Assembly: GCF_026151205.1 (NCBI RefSeq)
Contig: NC_087077.1
Span: 11,444,983-11,508,982, forward strand
Direction of reading: 5' to 3'
DNA length: 64,000 bases
DNA from: Bolinopsis microptera
Lineage: Eukaryota > Ctenophora > Tentaculata > Lobata > Bolinopsidae
Of this stretch, positions 57,826-64,000 are shown piece after piece; positions within the stretch are counted from its first letter, which is position 1, and every line of letters starts with the position of its first letter. The notes under the pieces were generated by a model. The model saw only the letters and a program-made list of their open reading frames with translations. It was not told where the DNA came from and ran no database searches. Made by a program: the position numbers and the translations under genes.

Positions 57826-59069
57826 AGATCGTACCTTCACAGTGCCTATATTTACAGAGAGCATGATCAGATCTTACCTTCACAGTGTCTATATTTACAG
57901 AGAGTATGATAAGATCTTACCTTCACAGTGTCTATATTTACAGAGATCATGATAATATCTTACCTTCACAGTGTCTATATTTACAGAGAGTATGATAAGA
58001 TCTTACCTTCACAGTGTCTATATTTACAGAGAGTATGATAAGATCTTACCTTCACAGTGTCTATATTAACAGAGAGCATGATAATATCTTACCTTCACAG
58101 TGTCTATATTTACAGAGATCATGATAAGATCTTACCTTCGCAGTGTCTATATTTACAGAGAGTATGATAAGATCTTACCTTCACAGTGTCCATATTTACA
58201 GAGAGTATGATAAGATCTTACCTTCACAGTGCCTATATTTACAGAGAGTATGATAAGATCTTACCTTCACAGTGCATATATTTACAGAGAGTATGATAAG
58301 ATCTTACCTTCACAGTGTCCATATTTACAGAGAGTACGATAATATCTTACCTTCACAGTGTCTATATTTACAGAGAGTATGATAAGATCTTACCTTCACA
58401 GTGTCTATATTCACAGAGAGTATGATAAGATCTTACCTTCACAGTGTCTATATTTACAGAGAGTACGATAAGATTTTACCTTCACAGTGTCTATATTTAC
58501 AGAGAGTATGATAAGATCTTAACGTCACAGTGTCTATATTTACAGAGAGTATGATAAGATCTTACCTTCACAGTGCCTATATTTACAGAGAGTATGATAA
58601 GATCTTACCTTCACAGTGTCTATATTTACAGAGAGTATTATAAGATCTTACCTTCACAGTGTCTATATTTACAGGGATCATGATAAGATCTTACCTTCAC
58701 AGTGTCTATATTTACAGAGATCATGATAAGATCTTAACTTCACAGTGTCCATATTTACAGAGAGTATGATAAGATCTTACCTTCACAGTGCCTATATTTA
58801 CAGAGAGTATGATAAGATCTTACCTTCACAGTGTCTATATTTACAGAGATCATGATAAGATCTTACCTTCACAGTGTCTATATTTACAGAGATCATGATA
58901 AGATCTTAACTTCACAGTGTTTATATTTACAGAGATCATGATAAGATCTTACCTTCACAGTGTCCATATTTACAGAGAGTATGATAAGATCTAACCTTCA
59001 CAGTGTCTATATTTACAGGGATCATGATAAGATCGTATCTTCACAGTGTCTATATTTACAGAGAGCATG
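57826..59069 (+). repeat. 43-bp minisatellite, about 29 copies, ending in the C2 gene B exon
   Basis: The unit is ATCTTACCTTCACAGTGTCT then ATATTTACAG-AGAGTATGATAAG. Copies differ by a few bases (GTATGATAAG against ATCATGATAAG, TCTATA against CCTATA). There are no unique spacers. The last unit runs directly into the C2 exon, whose acceptor is its TATATTTACAG. Each unit therefore carries a plus-strand acceptor; the minus strand reads AAGGTAAGATC, a good donor. Confidence 0.95.
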
Positions 59070-59184
59070 ATAACGACAGACCCTTACTCTGCTGATACAC
59101 CTCTTGAGGTCATCAAATCTGGCTTGTTGGACCTCACAATTCACAAAGCAGAGAATCTGGAGAAATGTGACATTTTCGGAAAAG
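59061..59184 (+). pseudogene. Orphan first exon of a second C2-domain gene (C2 gene B)
   Basis: After the acceptor TATATTTACAG the frame reads, from the Met at 59067, ITTDPYSADTPLEVIK, then SGLLDLTIHKAENLEKCDIF and GKG, ending at a consensus donor (AAAG-GTAAGT). SGLLDLTIHKAENLEKCDIFGKG aligns with the start of the C2 domain in C2 gene A (SGLLQIT-VHSGKNLRKADIFGKG). The next part of the domain (DPYV onwards) is not found between here and the window end, where E1 and E2 repeats lie. Gene A has no intron at this position. It may be a broken gene, or one continuing beyond the window after a long intron. Confidence 0.6.
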
Positions 59185-61059
59185 GTAAGTTGGGTTGTCA
59201 CGATCCAACCGTGAGTTGTCAGTTGTCATGACAACTGTGAGTTGTCACAACAACCAACGAATGCACTCGATTGAATGCCTAAGGATAACTTCAAATCCCC
59301 CTTTTTAACTAATAAATATAATGTCGTGAAAAAAAGGTGCTGAAAGAGCATTTTGCAATTTTTGATTCTTTTGTCCAAATTTATTTTTTGGGTCGAACTA
59401 TGCCTTAAAGCCATCTCAGAAACCATCACACCCAAAGTTCAATCCCCAGAAACATCCTTTTGGGAACCCGGCCCCTAAAAATGCGGAAATTAGCCACAAA
59501 ATATGAAATTTGGGAGTGGACTTGAGCACTTTTGTTAAAAAACGGCAGTGTTATTTAAGTAATATTTGGAAAATGTTACGAAAAAAAACAAAAAGACGTC
59601 AACTCAATCGGCAGAATCTTTCATATAATCAGTTGAGATAAACACTGAAATGGATGTAAAACTTTAGAAATTTGAGGGTTAGAGTGGCAGGTGTGCTGCA
59701 ATAGCCATTATAACTATCCATTCTAAAATATAAAACATTGGGACCAAGTACTTTGTAACTTTTACACCATTGAGTTTACCATCTCCATGAGTAATTACAC
59801 TGCTCTTATTGTTTTACAATTTACAGCCCTTATTGTCTTACAGGAAGACTGTTGATATAGATTTAATGTTTTATTTAACACGACACCGTTTCGATGCATA
59901 ACAGTTTATAGATATGGACACTAATTGCTGAGTTGAATATGGTCACGGGTGTCTGATCGGTTAATCGGTGTCGCTCCCATAAATAAATATGGATCACCTC
60001 GACACCTGCAGGATACAAATATTTAAACGGAATGAATAAAATAGGATCGAGAGGAATCGTTAAATATGGGTTATCTGGAATCAAAATCAAAGCCAAGTCA
60101 CGAATTACAGATTATTTCTTTAACAAAATCTCAGCTCTAACTTTAATTGCTGAAAGCGGCATAACGTCTTCAAAACACTTTAGTGATATTGAAAATGCAA
60201 GGGCATTCTTGTAAGAGAGGGTTCACATTTTAATGGGGGAGTGGGTTTCGAAATTCCCTGAATGCTGATGCCTATTGTAGTTTCTACACAATAGCTTGCT
60301 AATGGGTGATGACAGGGGAGGGATCTTAAATTTGCAAAATACTACTGACGTAAAATGTGAATGGTCCTAAACTTGAAGTTAAAAAAGCTAAAGATTCCAA
60401 AGTCCCCTATAGTAAGATTTCTACCAAAACGGACCACCATGGCGCGATGAGTGACCTTCACGGCTAGTAGAAGTAGTGATTGTTACTTTGGAGGCCTTTG
60501 TAATTGTCCACAACTCACTTTGATCTACCAAACAAAATGTCAAGGATTCCAATCTCAAGATTGGCATCTAACCCATTGTGTTGCTTGGTCCCCGGTACCC
60601 ATGAAGTCTACGTTATCCGTGTTTGTGCCTCCCTTGAAAATAGGGAGATTAAAAACGGGTTCAACTTAATTAATGACAACGTGTGTTTTTAATTTCAAAC
60701 TCCTGGCTTGTTGCTATAACTTTACTTGTTACACTTACAGTTCTGTAGTTACTAAACTTTGGTTATATTTTAGATACGCGGGTAAAATTATTGAATTCGA
60801 TTTACACCGCTGCAGAGTTTAAATATGAATATTGCGATGCATATAAGCTGAACGCTCGAACGGTTTGAGATCAACCCACAACCGGTTATACCTCAGTATT
60901 CGCCAGCACAGTAAAACTTCTGGCTTGTTGCTATAACTGAATACTTTATTAGCCTTTTATTAGCGCTTTATTAGCTTTATTTTTATTAAATTTTAATTGT
61001 AGGACGTAGGTTACTTAGAAATTTTGTCAGGAGAGCAGTACGTTACACGAGTAAATCTA
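59185..61059. other. Region between C2 gene B exon and repeat E1
   Basis: No further C2 exon seen. A TIR-like pair GGTTCACATTTTA (about 60220) and TAAAATGTGAATGGTCC (about 60350) suggests a small MITE. The phrase CTGGCTTGTTGCTATAACT occurs twice (about 60702 and 60919). Confidence 0.4.
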
Positions 61060-62586
61060 TCACAGTGCTGGCAAGCACGACCGTTGCATTTATTGTGGGT
61101 ATACTATGTTCCCCATTTACTATTATACCCCCTTTACTATTATACCCCCTTTGGTACACGTTACAAGCCTCTTTTGTGCACGCGAAGCGTGCACTCCGGC
61201 CGGAGGCGGCGGCCGAGGCGGCGGCCTCCGGCAGGAGTTTTCCAGGCATTAAGACTAATCGGAAGTCGTTCAGCAGATTTATTTTTAGTTCAAAACATTC
61301 TAATTTGATGTCAAAGATGACAGGAATAAAAAATAGTTATGTTGAGATTTTTAAGAAATTTGCATAAAATACTCGCCAGCACTGTTATACGAAATTCGGT
61401 AAAAAACCCAAAATCGCCATATTCAGGTGCCTTAAAAACCATGTTAAAATTGAGTTAGAGATCTGAAATTTTCCAGGGCGTCTAGACGTTGACCAAATCG
61501 ACTGCAAAAAAAGTTTCAGGTTTCAGGAGCATCGGGAAATGGGTTTTCTAGAACCCCTGTTTTACGATAGATTGTCGTGATACATATATACATATTCAGG
61601 GATAGACGCTTTGCCAGTCAATTGTAGCCTGTATTTAAGTGTCCATAGATTCAAAAGTATAAAAGATACAGCCATTTCCGACCACAGGTCTTGCAAATAA
61701 TTGTTTACACTTTAGTTTAAATTGTATACAAAAATTATTTGACGTCATAAACACCCCTTGATGACGTCATCAAGTTAACCGTTTTTAAAACTTGATTTTT
61801 GACAAAGTAATAACTTTTAAAATTAATTTTAAACCATAAAGGAGTAATTTTATTCAAAATCTGAGGAAATTTTTATCTTAAATAATTGTTCAAGCATTCT
61901 GAAAATCTACCGGAAAGTTTTTTTAGCTTGCTCCTTCATAAAGATATTCGTCATTGAAGTTTGTGCTTTTTTGAAGAATTATTTTATAAAAACGTCAATT
62001 TTGCGATTTAGTATTCTCTGGTGTTGGGCCATGCCTTGGGTTGTGGAGCTCAGTTCTGCTTCCTATAGGTATAAATTGTGCATTAGGCTAGTTTTAAAGT
62101 TAAAAATCGAAAAGTTGCACACGTGGGGACACGCCCAAATTGATAGAAAACTGCTAAAATCACTGAAAATTGCTGTTTTCGTCATTTTCTGTCAAATTTA
62201 GATTGCCGTTGTGATTACAGTTCTTCTTGAAATACTTTGAAACTTTGCATGCTTATCAAGCTATATATAAAACAATTACATGCAAAAATTTACGGCGATT
62301 CAATATTGGATGCGCACGCAATGTCCGCTCAAAGTTTGCACGTGCGAAAGGTGAGAATTTTGCTCATTCGTGATGTCCAACAAATTCTGCTTAATGCCAC
62401 GACAGTTTAATGTCATTATATATGAATTTAATGCCAACTTGAATAAGTATTAAGTGGCATATTCAGTCAGTGATCGACCGATATGCTTCCCTAAACACAA
62501 GGAAATGTTTTTAAAGGAAAAATTTCGAAATCGTTGAAACTTCCTCCTTATTAATGAAGATATCAGTTTATATTTCGACTTTATAA
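61060..62586. mobile_element. Repeat E1, copy 2 (inverted relative to copy 1)
   Basis: It matches 50460-51995 in reverse with scattered differences. It begins at TCACAGTGCTGGCAAG; the 61063-61384 sub-element has CAGTGCTGGC/GCCAGCACTG ends. In this copy the large GC hairpin is altered (GGCCGAGGCGGCGGCC), so the perfect stem is lost. It abuts repeat E2 directly at about 62586. Confidence 0.85.
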
Positions 62587-62587
62587 G

Positions 62588-64000
62588 GACACGTTCATTG
62601 AAGTTTGAGGATATTGGTAAATATTAGTGACCCTACTGAATGGCACGATGATGTAAAATGTGTCACACTATGAAACTATATAAACCCTCTAACCCTAAGA
62701 TAATCGTTTCATCCTCTAGATAAACTTTGTTGCATAACGATATCTTTATCAGACGATAAGATATCGCTTAAATGCGGCCGGCAGTGAGTTGTAAACTTTG
62801 TCACACTATAAAAACGTGACGGAGTTTATATGGACCCCTTGTTGCCGTGTTTGACCAAATTTTCGAATTTCCAATTCATAGAATAGCTGTATATGACTAT
62901 TATCTACATATTTAGCGACTTTTTTCCTTAAATGGTAGCACCATGTAAACTCCGTCACACATTTAAGAAATTTATATGAGGGATGTTTATGACATCCTGA
63001 CAAGAAATGCCGAATAGTCTAGCATTATTTTGTGAGCTGAATGTGTTTGGAATTGTTCACATATCTCATTGTTATAGGCAAATACAAATACAGAAGGCAG
63101 AAATAGGTAAATTTAGTCACATAAATTTGTATGATATCTCAACATGTGTGAAATTGAGTAAATATTAGTATACCAACTTAAACACCCTATGTTACGTACT
63201 ATGAATCAATTAACAATATTTCAACCATACGCCGGTCATATAAATTATTATATGGCAGTGATATGTTAACATTGGATAAATTTCAACACCTGAACAGGGT
63301 AAAAATTTGTAAATTTTGTCACAAAAAAAAATATTACAACTTTATTTGCTCCGTGTTGGCAAAATAACTAATTTATCGACATAGTGATGGTGATAAAGTG
63401 ACATTATATACTAATTGAGGTATGATTCTTCAAAATAGGGGCAAGAAATGTAAATTTCGTCACATCAGCCATTGCATTAGTTAGATAGATTTTCTTTCAT
63501 ATCAACTGCTCTTATTATAGTTGGAATGGATTTATACAGGAAATATAGAAACCCATGCCCATTTTTCATCACATTGAAATTATACTGTTGGGGCAGGAAA
63601 AGTTAATTTCGTCACATTTCGGTGAATTAGTGATATTAAACTCAGCATTGTTCAACTCGAGTTCTGATTTGCTGAAAAATAACCTACCAATAATTCCTGG
63701 AAGAATATTGAATTCTAATCGGGGTATGGTTCTTCAAAATAGGGTCAAGAAATGTAAATTTCGTCACATACGTCATTGTAAAATTTAGATAAATTTTCTT
63801 TCACATCAACAGTCCTAATTATAGTTTGAAATGAATAATTCAGAGATGAAGGAAATATAGAAACCCATGCCCATTTTTCATCACATTGAAATTATACTTT
63901 TGGGGCAGAAAAAGTGAATTTCGTCACATTTCGGTAAATTAGTATAATTAAACTCAGAATTGTCAAACTTGAGTTCTGATGATCTGCTGAATAATAACCT
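62588..64000. repeat. Large repeat E2, right copy (inverted)
   Basis: Reverse complement of 1701-291, continuing past the end of the window. The same phrase appears here as GTAAATTTCGTCAC. The short frame at 63003-62806 matches the one at 1285-1482 with a single visible residue change (W-Y-Y against W-C-Y). Confidence 0.85.

Noticed and set aside
57826-59069. CRISPR-like array
   Set aside because: Units follow each other head to tail without unique spacers, in an intron-bearing animal genome.
1-64000. A 64-kb giant transposon with E2 as terminal repeats carrying TIPIN, CIR1, DCPS and TEX2
   Set aside because: The enclosed genes are ordinary conserved animal genes with normal introns, and E2 continues beyond both window ends. 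No transposon genes are seen, so separate repeat insertions are simpler.

Overview
This is a window of an animal nuclear genome, AT-rich and intron-bearing. No introns, splice sites or genes look bacterial. The five recognisable housekeeping or metazoan-type genes, the consensus GT-AG introns, a LINE reverse-transcriptase tail and many MITE-like repeats point to an invertebrate. The LINE tail and the lectin/discoidin-like gene would suit a cnidarian or another early-branching animal, but the lineage is an inference I cannot fix from this sequence.

Layout. 1-6000: repeats only, namely a large repeat (E2) whose inverted copy closes the window, a compound inverted-repeat element, a MITE and a LINE fragment. 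6141-25429: four plus-strand genes in tight succession. These are TIPIN (replication-fork protection), CIR1 (corepressor/splicing-linked), DCPS (scavenger decapping enzyme) and TEX2 (ER lipid-transfer SMP protein, 13 coding exons). TEX2 intron 11 holds a 3.6-kb transposon-like element filled with a 2.6-kb polypyrimidine array. 26797-30424: a secreted SOUL/HEBP-family gene on the minus strand. 31177-33171: a non-autonomous hAT-like element with a perfect 8-bp target duplication. 35440-37392: a secreted minus-strand protein with two discoidin-like modules, a GCC2/GCC3 cysteine motif and two bulb-lectin modules. 40364-41455: a minus-strand cathepsin L-like gene with an in-frame stop in its propeptide. 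42182-44682: a second SOUL gene on the plus strand, paralogous to the first. 46520-48419: a small single-C2-domain protein on the minus strand. 48420-64000: gene-poor and repeat-rich, with one orphan C2 exon at about 59061-59184 and two inverted copies of a 1.5-kb repeat (E1).

The most unusual pattern is that five unrelated tandem arrays each carry consensus splice-site sequence, usually on the sense strand of the host gene. They are a GETK exon repeat (AAAG-GTGAGA donors) and a polypyrimidine-CAG array (acceptors) in TEX2, a 44-46-bp array that duplicates the exon-2 donor of SOUL gene A, a hexanucleotide array that begins at the GTGAGT donor of the first C2 gene, and a 43-bp array that ends in the acceptor of the second C2 exon.

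Exon boundaries were set by hand from reading frame, splice consensus and paralogue comparison. No database search was possible, so family names rest on remembered motifs.
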